From: an uncultured Flavobacteriales bacterium
GTDB lineage: Bacteria > Bacteroidota > Bacteroidia > Flavobacteriales_C > GCA-002722245
Direction of reading: 5' to 3'
Assembly: GCA_905182585.1 (NCBI GenBank)
Contig: CAJJCC010000033.1
Span: 1 to 43,647 of the forward strand
Length of the DNA: 43,647 nt
Made by a program: the position numbers and the translations under genes. Numbering within the stretch: the first letter of the stretch is position 1; the number at the start of each line of letters is the position of its first letter. The notes beneath the pieces were generated by a model. It saw nothing but the letters and a program-made list of their open reading frames with translations. It was not told the origin of the DNA and did not search any database. This document shows positions 9,701 to 17,519 of the stretch, piece after piece.

Positions 9701-10084
9701 ATAAGAAACGGTACTTCTTTTATGTTGTTAAGTTCTGAGATTAGATGGCCAATTGCTTCTTATTTATTTTCAAGACCATTTTCATCTGACTTCATAAATC
9801 ATTTTCAGTTGAATTTTTTCGGGGACCTTGGAACAGCTTGGTCAGGAAGTAATCCATTTTCGGAGCAAAATTCGCTGAATACAAATGAATTGATAATTGG
9901 AGGAGAAGCACGGACTGGAGAGATTACGTTAAGGCTCAATAAAGAGCCTATCATTGGAGGTTATGGAGTTGGGGTTAGAAGCTCATTACTGGGATACTTT
10001 ATTCGTATTGATTGGGCGTGGGGAATTGAAGATGGTATAAATCAAGGTAGACAGTTTTATTTGTCCTTGGTCACTGATTTTTAA
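6794..10084 (+). CDS. Large outer-membrane protein: degenerate peptidase-MA-like domain, TolB-like propeller and BamA-like C-terminal barrel
   Basis: The 1096-residue product starts with a signal peptide (about 1-21, ending KGQ). Residues of about 40-280 resemble the peptidase MA-like layout ('INFPSWFKDGLISYLSE', 'AGHSIWYYIADVYG'), but the place of HExxH reads LVDEIVYG (149-156), so catalysis is unlikely. Residues of about 290-530 hold TolB/PD40-like propeller blades such as 'DRYPIFINNSKDIVFSSNRED'. From about 700 the sequence alternates in barrel fashion and ends 'GRQFYLSLVTDF' with a terminal Phe, as in Omp85/BamA-type barrels. An outer-membrane location is likely; whether it assembles or exports something is unknown. 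The next gene starts 34 bases downstream. Confidence 0.72.
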   Translation: MQRSKGYIIIILILLGNLSKGQFYNGSQVDFGKNRVQFNDYLWSHYKYEQFNIYFYEEGKNIADYLARSAHLQLSSLEAQFEHRLKRKIQFVIYNTQNQSRESNIGNYPDENLNPGGFARILGNKVFVYFDGNHKNFDKQIRSGVAKVLVDEIVYGDELSDEIKNGVIINFPSWFKDGLISYLSEKWSIETENKVKSYMKLNKFKNFSWLAGEEAIYAGHSIWYYIADVYGKQAVSDVLYMSKVSRNTSDGLLFILGKSTDNLVTDWENYFKSRFISDNKGKEIIQNDKSALVRVKKSKRYDRLCLNSKESHLAFTTNKLSQQKVIVSEFGNKKNQKVILTLGQKLDVVPDYSFPVLCWHPIGDVLSVFYEYRGDLYWMTYNIVTKEKIKTKLFQFEKILDANYSGNGRKIALSAVVKGKTDIYVLDVSSRSQEQITNDYYDDRYPIFINNSKDIVFSSNREDNSMEVGGDRNVVYAHPSDLFMYSYSNKKNFYYSPQILRRVTKTPLANEKMPVELSENKIRYLSDANGIYNEWEAILDSGVAFVDTVIHYRYFSRLKATSNVNSNILWHSSNGKKIARIFKDGDRNQLNVNSFGELEYNLVPTQFKKTLGAEKVEVDKGSESLKVITIDSIRNRIKKNPDFVYTDFYLFQDEMEGRLKDSVIQVDKPNRSSSFQLLSKFGFPTSDSIARKVKMRNYELSFKTAEVSLDLDNRFLNPQYQRYSGGTAYPMPGMNGFMKYSVIDLLEDHLITGGIRMADLLSNELFLSYSDREKRLDKQYLLYRGTNTDVSESTNYIKNITYEGIYRLTYPLSIVDRFSTTFSLRYDQFIPLSASKELLLTPIVNEFWPSIRADYIFDNTRYLGKNIFTGLRFKLFSEVYQEAPQWNNQMLTYGADFRYYLKLHRSLILANRFSGGSSLGSQRLIYYMGGVDSWATPQFNQELDPGELPNQSDYAFQTLATNMRGFTQNIRNGTSFMLLSSEIRWPIASYLFSRPFSSDFINHFQLNFFGDLGTAWSGSNPFSEQNSLNTNELIIGGEARTGEITLRLNKEPIIGGYGVGVRSSLLGYFIRIDWAWGIEDGINQGRQFYLSLVTDF

Positions 10085-10118
10085 TTAATTAAATTGTGCC
10101 ATACTTCAATTAATTTTT

Positions 10119-11354
10119 ATGAATAAGTTTGGACTTTATTTACTTTTCTTTCTTTTTATTACGGCGACTTTTGGACAAGGTCCTTTTAATATAGAGTTTA
10201 ATAATCTAACAATTAGGAAAGACTTAAAAGTCGAGTTGAATCAGCCTTCAGGCCAATTACAAATCCGATCGTATGGTGATATATGGTTTAGTCTTGCTTC
10301 TGATTTAGTTGAGATTGGCGAAATTCCAACTGGATCTTTATTTCCAGTTTCTATTTTCCCAGACTCAACAATAATTTGGGGTTTCGATCAACTTTCTGAT
10401 CAACCTATATTTGCCGGTATTCATGGTTTAGCCGATGTGATTAACCCTTCCAGAACACCAAGTGGTTGGTTAGATGAATGGGGGAATACAGTAGTAGATT
10501 CGATTCTAATCCCCTATCTGTATCTGCGAAATTCTAACACTTCTGTTGTTGATACGATTTTAATAGACTTTTTAAAAAATGAACCTTTATCTTCTTATTT
10601 CGATATTAACGGAAATGGAGAGTACGATGATGGAGAGTTTGCTCATATGTCGATTAAGCATACCGGAACAACAGACGCTATTGTGAGTGATCAGATTTTT
10701 AGAACTGATACAGTACTGTTAACGGTTAATGATTCTACTTATGATGTAAATATTAAAGAGTTAATTATTGATGTAAATGATTCGGTAGATGGAGGCGATA
10801 GATATGGTGTTTATATTCGGTTTAATCCAGGTTATGAATGGAAACCCAATGATGATACACTGTCGAATTATAACGATTTTATGATGTTAGCAAGAGAACA
10901 AGTTACGGGAGAATCACCTAAAATGATTTGGTCTGAAGATGCAGGGTTTTGTTCATATATAAATGATATTTCAACAAGATATAATTTTGGTTCATTTGCT
11001 TCAAATTTGATTCCTGGGGTAATTCAATATCCAAGCTACCCTATCGAACACATTCAAGTGGCTTATAAATTAACAACAACAGTTTTGTCAGTTAATGAAA
11101 TAGATGGGTTTATAGAAGGCGTTGCAATCTTTCCTAACCCTGCTAAGAAATCAACTCAGTTAAATTTCAAACTAATAAAGACTAATCAAGTTGACTTGAA
11201 AATTTACAATTCGTTAGGTACCTTAGTATTACAAAACGATTTAGGATTGTTAAATACCGGATCTCATATTCACGAGGTAAATGTTTCTCAATTATCAGAT
11301 GGATTTTATATCCTTAGAATTAATAATGTTAGTCAGAAACTAGTGGTCAAATAG
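10119..11354 (+). CDS. Secreted protein with T9SS type A sorting tail, function unknown
   Basis: The 411 residues begin with a signal peptide (about 1-19, 'LLFFLFITATFGQ'). A calcium-loop-like stretch 'DINGNGEYDDGE' occurs at about 163-174. The C-terminus is a typical T9SS type A sorting domain ('VAIFPNPAKKSTQLNF' to 'SQKLVVK', about residues 333-411). I do not recognise the middle, which has the short beta-rich look of an exported domain. It lies 34 bases after the barrel-protein gene on the same strand, so the two may be co-expressed. T9SS export and surface attachment are inferred from the tail. Confidence 0.8.
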   Translation: MNKFGLYLLFFLFITATFGQGPFNIEFNNLTIRKDLKVELNQPSGQLQIRSYGDIWFSLASDLVEIGEIPTGSLFPVSIFPDSTIIWGFDQLSDQPIFAGIHGLADVINPSRTPSGWLDEWGNTVVDSILIPYLYLRNSNTSVVDTILIDFLKNEPLSSYFDINGNGEYDDGEFAHMSIKHTGTTDAIVSDQIFRTDTVLLTVNDSTYDVNIKELIIDVNDSVDGGDRYGVYIRFNPGYEWKPNDDTLSNYNDFMMLAREQVTGESPKMIWSEDAGFCSYINDISTRYNFGSFASNLIPGVIQYPSYPIEHIQVAYKLTTTVLSVNEIDGFIEGVAIFPNPAKKSTQLNFKLIKTNQVDLKIYNSLGTLVLQNDLGLLNTGSHIHEVNVSQLSDGFYILRINNVSQKLVVK

Positions 11355-11473
11355 TAAAATTAATATTTTATCTTGATTATTGTCATTCTATCCTTTTTTA
11401 ACCTTCGTTAGATTTGCTTAAATGTAAAATCTATTTTTAAGATGAATAAAATATAGGAATTGGAGATAGCATT

Positions 11474-11599
11474 TTAAGAATCGTTATTGGTCTTGTAGTG
11501 ATTATTTGTAGCTAAAACTTTAACAGGATTTATTAATTTAGCATTTGTCTCTGGATGAACAATCTTTTCACGAACAGCTTTTGTTAATATTTGTTCTAT
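11474..11599 (-). other. Short coding-like frame without a start codon, possible gene remnant
   Basis: The minus strand is open for 41 codons between stops at 11600-11602 and 11474-11476. It translates as IEQILTKAVREKIVHPETNA, continuing with KLINPVKVLATNN-like text. The composition looks protein-like, but there is no ATG, GTG or TTG near its beginning. It lies about 40 bases past the mutS stop on the same strand. It may be a decayed gene or chance. The rest of 11355-11641 shows nothing I can assign. Confidence 0.2.
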
Positions 11600-11641
11600 T
11601 TATAGGTTAATTGGAGTTGAAACTTATAATTACTAGTGTTA

Positions 11642-14284
11642 TTATCCTCCAACGTATTTTTTAATTTCATTTAGCTTCATCAACGCCTCTACTGGTGTAA
11701 GCGTATTGATATCTAAATTTTTTATTTCATCTCTGATTTGCTCCAAAACAGGGTCGTCTAACTGAAAAAAGCTTAATTGAACACCTTTGTCGGATGTTTT
11801 AGCGCGCGCTTTTCCATCTGTTTTGATTTCTTTGTTTTTCTGTTGCGACTCATTTTCTCCTCTGCTATTGTTTTCAAGAACGGCCAATACTTCATTCGCT
11901 CTATTAACAACGCTATTTGGCATTCCAGCAAGTTTCGCAACATGAATTCCAAAAGAGTGTTCACTACCTCCTTCTACAAGTTTCCGCATGAATAAGATTT
12001 TGTTAGCGACCTCTTTCACGGAAACATTAAAGTTTTTAATTCTAGGGAATTGCTCCGTCATTTTATTTAACTCATGGTAATGAGTCGCAAATAGTGTTTT
12101 TGCCTTAAATAAAGGGTGCTCATGCAGGTGCTCGCTAATTGCCCAAGCAATTGAAACACCATCATAAGTACTGGTTCCTCTACCAATCTCATCTAGTAAG
12201 ATTAAACTTCTTTCAGAAAGATTATTTAATATATTGGAGGTTTCATTCATCTCTACCATAAAAGTAGATTCTCCTGTAGAAATATTATCAGAGGCTCCAA
12301 CTCTTGTGAAAACACGATCAACATAACCCAATACTGCTTTTTTAGCTGGAACGAAACTACCCATTTGAGCCATTAACGTTATTAATGCTGTCTGTCGTAA
12401 AAGAGCTGATTTACCAGACATATTGGGTCCAGTAACCATTATTATTTGCTGGGTAGAACTATCTAGATATAAATCATTCGCAACATACTCTTGTCCGATG
12501 GGTAAATTTCTTTCAATAACCGGATGTCTTCCTTCTTTAATATCAATGATAAGCGAATCGTTAATTATCGGTCTAGAATAGTTAAAATCATTAGCTATTT
12601 GAGCAAATGAAAGTAAGCAATCTAACTCGGCAATTTTCTTAGCATTATGTTGTAGTTGAGGTAAGAATTCACAAATAAATTCTATAATAGCTTTAAATGC
12701 TTTAGCTTCAAGTATACTGATACTATCTTCTGCGGATAAAATTTTAGTTTCTAATTCCTTTAATTCTTGGGTGATATATCTCTCCGCATTTACTAAAGTT
12801 TGTTTTCTTATCCACTCCTCAGGAACTTTGTCCTTATGTGCATTTCGAACCTCTAAATAATATCCGAAAACATTGTTAAAAGCAATTTTTAAAGAAGGAA
12901 TCGCTGTTCTTTCACTTTCAGTTTTTTGGAGATTTAGAAGAATGCTTTTTCCGTTATTAGAAATTTCTCTAAACTCATCAAGTTTAGCATCAACTCCATC
13001 AGCAATTAAACGTCCTTTCCCAATTACAGCTGGGGCATCTGGATATATCTCATCTTCAATTTTTTGAATAACTTGATCCAAAGAGAAAATGTCTTTTGTA
13101 AGAACATTTACGACTTTGTCGGTTTTTGCTATTTCAACAATTTTATTGGCTGCAATAATTGAATCTTTTAATACAATTAGTTCTTTTGGAGAGACTTTCC
13201 CAACTGCAATTTTTGAAATTATTCGCTCGATATCACCAAATTCAGAAAGTAATTCCTGAATAGGACACATTGTTTTTTCGTTGTTAAGAAAGCCTTCTAC
13301 AATATTATGTCTGTTTTCAATCCCTTTAATGTCTTTTAAAGGTAGTATTAACCACTTTCTTAACATTCTCCCACCCATTGGAGTGATCGTTTGATCAATC
13401 ACATTTAACAGCGTTATTGCATCAGGATGATCAGACGACACTAATTCTAAACTCTTTATCGTGAAGTTATCAAGCCATACGTAATCGTCTTGTTCAATTC
13501 GAGCTATTCCACGTATGTGAGAAGTTTTGTTGTTTAATGTTTCCCCAAGGTAATGAAGAATCACTCCTGCTGCTGTAGTGGCTAAGTTTAACTTTTCAAT
13601 ACCAAAACCTTTTAGCGATTTAAGATCAAATTGACCTTGTATTTTATCTTTTGCAAAGTCGAGGTTAAATACCCATTCATCTAAACCATAAGTATAGAAT
13701 TTGGATCCAAAACTTTCCGAAAATAAATCGTATTTCGATTTATCAAAAAGAACTTCAGTAGGTGAGAAGTTGTCAATGATCTTTTTAACATATTCTATTG
13801 TTCCTTCTGCTACTAAAAACTCTCCTGTTGAAATGTCTAAAAGTGCTATACCTGCTCTTTTATTTCCAAAATGGATAGAACCTAAAAAATTATTCTCTTT
13901 TCGTTCTAATACTTGGTCATGCATCGCAATTCCTGGAGTTACCAAATCAGTAACACCTCTTTTTACAATACCTTTAGTTGCTTTTGGATCTTCAAGCTGA
14001 TCGCATACAGCTACTCTGACACCAGCTCTAACTAATTTAGGTAGATACGTGTCTAATGAATGATGTGGAAAGCCTGCTAATGCATCATCTGCAGATCCAT
14101 TTGCACGCTTAGTAAGAACAATGCCTAGTATCTTTGAGGCTTTACGGGCATCGTCATTAAAGGTCTCGTAAAAATCCCCAACGCGAAACAATAACATAGC
14201 ATCAGGATACTTTGCTTTGATTTCGTTGAATTGACGCATCAATGGCGTATCTTTAGACTTTGTTTTATTTGATTTTATAGCCAC
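11642..14284 (-). CDS. mutS: DNA mismatch repair protein MutS
   Basis: MutS recognises mismatches and small loops and recruits MutL in an ATP-dependent way. The 880 residues have the full MutS1 layout. The mismatch-wedge motif is Phe38-Tyr39-Glu40 in 'RVGDFYETF', and the lever/clamp region follows. The Walker A motif is GPNMSGKS (about 617-625) and Walker B lies in '[16 protein letters not shown]', followed by 'FATHYHELN'. The start is a GTG at 14284: an in-frame TAA lies just upstream, the next Met is residue 16, and homologues carry a short leader before 'PLM'. It diverges from the SPOUT methyltransferase gene. Confidence 0.97.
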   Translation of the reverse strand: MAIKSNKTKSKDTPLMRQFNEIKAKYPDAMLLFRVGDFYETFNDDARKASKILGIVLTKRANGSADDALAGFPHHSLDTYLPKLVRAGVRVAVCDQLEDPKATKGIVKRGVTDLVTPGIAMHDQVLERKENNFLGSIHFGNKRAGIALLDISTGEFLVAEGTIEYVKKIIDNFSPTEVLFDKSKYDLFSESFGSKFYTYGLDEWVFNLDFAKDKIQGQFDLKSLKGFGIEKLNLATTAAGVILHYLGETLNNKTSHIRGIARIEQDDYVWLDNFTIKSLELVSSDHPDAITLLNVIDQTITPMGGRMLRKWLILPLKDIKGIENRHNIVEGFLNNEKTMCPIQELLSEFGDIERIISKIAVGKVSPKELIVLKDSIIAANKIVEIAKTDKVVNVLTKDIFSLDQVIQKIEDEIYPDAPAVIGKGRLIADGVDAKLDEFREISNNGKSILLNLQKTESERTAIPSLKIAFNNVFGYYLEVRNAHKDKVPEEWIRKQTLVNAERYITQELKELETKILSAEDSISILEAKAFKAIIEFICEFLPQLQHNAKKIAELDCLLSFAQIANDFNYSRPIINDSLIIDIKEGRHPVIERNLPIGQEYVANDLYLDSSTQQIIMVTGPNMSGKSALLRQTALITLMAQMGSFVPAKKAVLGYVDRVFTRVGASDNISTGESTFMVEMNETSNILNNLSERSLILLDEIGRGTSTYDGVSIAWAISEHLHEHPLFKAKTLFATHYHELNKMTEQFPRIKNFNVSVKEVANKILFMRKLVEGGSEHSFGIHVAKLAGMPNSVVNRANEVLAVLENNSRGENESQQKNKEIKTDGKARAKTSDKGVQLSFFQLDDPVLEQIRDEIKNLDINTLTPVEALMKLNEIKKYVGG

Positions 14285-14404
14285 AAAAAAGAGTTTGTTT
14301 TAAAGGTAATAAATGCCATGATTAAGCTAGTTAATTAAGTCGAATAGATATGCACAGCTGTTGAAAACACGTTGCAGAGTAAGTGGATACGTAAAAACCT
14401 TATG

Positions 14405-14938
14405 ATGAGAAAGTTAAAACTAGATGAGTTAAATAGAGTTTCTGTTTCTGAGTTTAAAGTACAAGAAAAGATTCCCTTAATTGTTGTGCTAGAGAATATC
14501 AGAAGCTTAAATAATGTAGGAACTATTTTTAGAACCTCTGACGCTTTTAAAGTGGAAGCTATTTACCTAATTGGTATAACTGCAAAACCACCGCATAGAG
14601 AAATACAAAAAACAGCTTTAGGTGCAACTGAATCTGTTGCTTGGGAGTATTTTGATACTTCTCAAGAAATGATAGACAAATTGAAAGCAAATGATTTCTT
14701 TATCGGCTCAATAGAACAAACAGAAGGTTCTACTGATATCCATAAAATAGCAAGTTTACCGATTAAAAAACTGGCTATTATTATGGGGAATGAAGTTTCT
14801 GGAGTAGAACAAACAACAATTGATCAGAGTGATGCTTGTATTGAAATTCCGCAATTTGGCACTAAACATTCTTTAAATGTAGGCGTTTGTGCCGGTATTG
14901 TAATTTGGGAATCATTTAAACTATTAAACCAACGCTAA
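14405..14938 (+). CDS. SPOUT-family (TrmH/SpoU) RNA 2'-O-methyltransferase
   Basis: The 177 residues form a minimal SpoU-type enzyme with no N-terminal RNA-binding extension. The three knot motifs are visible: 'ENIRSLNNVGTIFRTSDAF', 'IIMGNEVSGVEQ' and 'IEIPQFGTKHSLNVGVCAGI'. The frame can be extended to a TTG at 14372, but ATG 14405 ('MRKLKLDEL') is the natural start for this family; ATG 14402 is the alternative. The enzyme should use S-adenosylmethionine to methylate a ribose in tRNA or rRNA; the exact target cannot be read from sequence. It stands alone and diverges from mutS. Confidence 0.88.
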   Translation: MRKLKLDELNRVSVSEFKVQEKIPLIVVLENIRSLNNVGTIFRTSDAFKVEAIYLIGITAKPPHREIQKTALGATESVAWEYFDTSQEMIDKLKANDFFIGSIEQTEGSTDIHKIASLPIKKLAIIMGNEVSGVEQTTIDQSDACIEIPQFGTKHSLNVGVCAGIVIWESFKLLNQR

Positions 14939-15320
14939 AAAGGGTTTGAAAAAAGATACCCATTAACTGGGAATTCCTTTAGTGTTGTATTCTGTTATCA
15001 TTAAAAGCTAATGTGGGCTTATTAAAATCGTACGCTTTTTTAATTTATTTTGGTTGCGCCAATTTTTTTGGATTTTTACACAAAGCTTTCAAAAAGTAAA
15101 GATCCATTTCATAAACTTATGGGAATTTTATAGAACAATGTCTTTAAGATAAATAGCCTTTCCATGTAGAATATTTAGAGGTGAAAATGTTTAAACTATT
15201 AAGACTCTTCCTTTTTTGTTTCAAAAAAGTTAAATACAGGCTGTTGTTCAAATCCGTTTTTCCTTAGCAATCGTTACTTTCTACTAATTTAATTGAGTTT
15301 TTCATAGGAAAGTACTGAGC
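14939..15320. other. Intergenic region, no gene seen
   Basis: About 380 bases follow the methyltransferase gene. There is one perfect 8-bp hairpin (CTTTTTTG-TTT-CAAAAAAG at 15211-15229) without a clear downstream T tract, and a weak CCCA/TGGG hairpin near 14962-14974. No reading frame or RNA gene is recognisable. Confidence 0.45.
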
Positions 15321-15353
15321 AAAAAAAAGCCCTTCGAATTTCGAAGGGCTTTA
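15321..15353 (-). terminator. Terminator of the OmpA-family gene
   Basis: The near-perfect palindrome GCCCTTCGAA-T-TTCGAAGGGC is flanked by A and T runs. Read on the minus strand it is followed by eight T residues. It lies about 20 bases past the OmpA-family stop codon. Confidence 0.9.
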
Positions 15354-15370
15354 ATATTATAGCATTAATC

Positions 15371-16834
15371 CTATTTTGTGAATAAGAAGTCAACTCTTCT
15401 GTTAGCTTTAGCAGCTTTAGCTAAAGCTATTCCGTTTGAAGAACCTTCAGACGATGCCGTTAAGTTAGAAGCATCAATACCATAGATCTTAACTAAATGA
15501 TCGATTACAGCCTGCGCTCTTTTAGTTCCTAGTTTCTTATTGAAATCTTCAGAACCTGTTGCATCAGTGTGACCAACTACAGTTAATTTAACTCCTTTGT
15601 TCTTCTTCAAGAATTTAGCAACTTCTGTTAAAGCAGTGTAGTTTTCGTATCCTAGCTTTGTAGATGACATTGCGAAATATACAGAGGGTAAACCTGCGTC
15701 AGCTGAAGCATTATCACTTGTTGATAATCCAGCCAAAGCAGAAATAGCTTTTCCTGTAACATCAACTTGAGCACCTGATTCAGTATTTGGTTCAGAATCC
15801 TTACAGTTAGGAACATTATCTCCATCCGTATCTAAAGCAACACCATTTTCATCAACTTCAGTACAGATAGATAATCTTTCTTGGTCAACATAATCAGCAA
15901 CACCATCACCATCTGTATCCATTGCCATACCGTCTCCTGTAGTTTTAGCACCTTCAGGAGTTTTATTGTCTTTATCGTAGTTATCCATTACACCGTCATT
16001 GTCAGTGTCAATGAAACCTTCTAAGATTGAATCAACTACAGCAAGCTTGTCGTTAAATTGATCTTCTGGTCTTAACCATTGTTTGTCAGATAATTTATAA
16101 TTTAAACCCAAAGCAGTATAAGTGTAAAATTCTCCAGAAGAAGTACCACTTACTTTAGCATCTAATTTATCCGTTTGAACAAGACCAATTCTTTGGTCAA
16201 ATAAAACCTCAATTTGATTTGTGATTTTGTACGCAACTTGAATTCCTATTGGAATAGAAATTTCTTGAGTCCGATTATTTTTAGTTTCATAGTCATTCTC
16301 AAAACCAACATTTGCACCAATATCAGATTTTACACCTTCAGATATCTTAGTCCCTTCGTCAAGTAAATAAAGTCTAGATCTAAACATGAACAAACCTGCT
16401 CCAGCATAACCACTAACTGCAAGTTTTCCAGATCCTTTTTTGGCTCCTGTGAAAAATAGGTTTGTGAAATTTACTTTTAAATTTAAACTTGGCTCAAAAC
16501 CACCACCAGTAAACCACTCATTATTAGCTCTGTTTGTACCATTAATTCCTATACCAGCTAATCTTCCTTCAACAGAAAAAGCTGAGTTAATAGTGTAACC
16601 AATAAAACCTTCGCCGCCAAAACCAATTTCATTTCTGTATTTCCTCACGGGGTACAGGTCATATTGCTTCACATCCGTAATAGTTGTAGTAGCACCAATA
16701 GATCCTCCTAAGTATACGTTCTCCATCCAGACAGGAAGCTGAGATTTCTCAGCAGAATCGTCTTGAGCGTTAGCAACACCAGCTGATAAAGCTAATGCCA
16801 TTCCGCATCCAAAAATTGATTTTGTAATTTTCAT
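15371..16834 (-). CDS. OmpA-family outer-membrane protein with thrombospondin type-3-like calcium repeats
   Basis: The 487 residues begin with a signal peptide (about 1-23, ending ANA-Q). An N-terminal domain follows that looks like an 8-strand beta barrel (about 40-255). The linker (about 273-350) carries Asp-rich repeats such as 'DTDNDGVMDNYDKD', 'DTDGDGVADYVDQE' and 'DTDGDNVPNCKDSEPN', typical of TSP3-type calcium sites. The C-terminal OmpA domain has 'VVGHTDATGSEDFNKKLGTKRA' split over about 418-440 and 'NRRVDFLF' (478-485), whose Asp and Arg contact peptidoglycan diaminopimelate in the family. It should anchor the outer membrane to the wall. It is monocistronic by its own terminator. Confidence 0.93.
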   Translation of the reverse strand: MKITKSIFGCGMALALSAGVANAQDDSAEKSQLPVWMENVYLGGSIGATTTITDVKQYDLYPVRKYRNEIGFGGEGFIGYTINSAFSVEGRLAGIGINGTNRANNEWFTGGGFEPSLNLKVNFTNLFFTGAKKGSGKLAVSGYAGAGLFMFRSRLYLLDEGTKISEGVKSDIGANVGFENDYETKNNRTQEISIPIGIQVAYKITNQIEVLFDQRIGLVQTDKLDAKVSGTSSGEFYTYTALGLNYKLSDKQWLRPEDQFNDKLAVVDSILEGFIDTDNDGVMDNYDKDNKTPEGAKTTGDGMAMDTDGDGVADYVDQERLSICTEVDENGVALDTDGDNVPNCKDSEPNTESGAQVDVTGKAISALAGLSTSDNASADAGLPSVYFAMSSTKLGYENYTALTEVAKFLKKNKGVKLTVVGHTDATGSEDFNKKLGTKRAQAVIDHLVKIYGIDASNLTASSEGSSNGIALAKAAKANRRVDFLFTK

Positions 16835-16955
16835 AATAGTTATAAAATATAAATTGCCTTATTTCTAATTTAATACAATGATAAATAGATTTTACCTATT
16901 CTTCGACATCTTAAACATTTATTTTCTTGATTAAGAACAAGAATACGATGTTTTG

Positions 16956-17447
16956 TTACAAATGTTCTGCTTTTTTGAGGGTTTTTAGTTTAAATACTGT
17001 TTTTAACTGATGTTCATATTCAATTTTAAAAATCGAATCGGGGTTTAAAACTTCAAGTAAAGGTTGTAAAACAAATAATCGTTCTTTATTTAGTAAGTGA
17101 GGGATTCTTAATAAAGGTTTATTTATCGTTACATCACCATATAGTAAAATATCTATATCAATTAATCTTGATTCGTAGCCCACTTTAGTTTTTACTTTTC
17201 TTCCTATTAATGTTTCAATCTTTTGAATTTCAATTAAAAGTTGATCAGGAGTAAAGGATGTTTTTATTTCAATTACCATATTGTAAAATGAATCCTTTGC
17301 TTTGAAACCCCAAGGTTCTGATTGATATATCAATGATTTATTTGTAATGATTCCCACGTTTTGAGAAAGCACATCAATAGTTTTGTAAAGGTTTTCTAGC
17401 TTATTTCCAAGGTTTGTCCCTAAACCTAAGTATACTTGATTTTTCAT
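16956..17447 (-). CDS. folK: 2-amino-4-hydroxy-6-hydroxymethyldihydropteridine pyrophosphokinase
   Basis: HPPK transfers pyrophosphate from ATP to 6-hydroxymethyl-7,8-dihydropterin in folate synthesis. The 163 residues match the family length. Visible motifs are 'YLGLGTNLGNK' at the N-terminus, 'YQSEPWGFKAKDSFYN' (about 42-57), the signature 'YESRLIDIDILLYG' with the metal-binding Asp-x-Asp pair, and 'IPHLLNKERLFVLQPLLEV'. It diverges from sppA with a gap of only about 70 bases. The OmpA-family gene lies downstream on the same strand after 121 bases, so co-transcription is possible but not needed. Confidence 0.95.
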   Translation of the reverse strand: MKNQVYLGLGTNLGNKLENLYKTIDVLSQNVGIITNKSLIYQSEPWGFKAKDSFYNMVIEIKTSFTPDQLLIEIQKIETLIGRKVKTKVGYESRLIDIDILLYGDVTINKPLLRIPHLLNKERLFVLQPLLEVLNPDSIFKIEYEHQLKTVFKLKTLKKAEHL

Positions 17448-17496
17448 TGTTTAAACCGTTCGTGTAATTTTACTATGTATTAATTACAATTAAGCT

Positions 17497-17504
17497 TATT
17501 TTTG
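17497..17504 (+). promoter_or_regulatory. Candidate -7 element for sppA
   Basis: TATTTTTG matches TAnnTTTG exactly, and a start about 7 bases later would sit just before ATG 17520. No convincing TTG lies at the expected distance upstream, so support is partial. If real, it rules out the upstream TTG at 17502 as start codon. Confidence 0.3.
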
Positions 17505-17519
17505 TTTAAAATTCTTAAC

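Noticed and set aside
12873-14000. Plus-strand frames of 64-99 codons inside mutS
   Set aside because: They are antisense shadows of a clearly coding gene, with no signals or recognisable products; the same applies to similar frames opposite or within hemL, sppA, gmk, yicC, prfB and the ABC genes.
14372-14404. Upstream TTG start for the SPOUT methyltransferase
   Set aside because: The extension adds an atypical leader; the family normally begins at the MRKL sequence encoded from ATG 14405.
15211-15229. An 8-bp A/T-rich hairpin as terminator of the methyltransferase gene
   Set aside because: It lies about 270 bases after the stop and has no T tract behind it.
17502-17519. Upstream TTG start for sppA
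   Set aside because: ATG 17520 gives the usual short basic leader before the membrane helix, and a candidate -7 element (17497-17504) overlaps the TTG.
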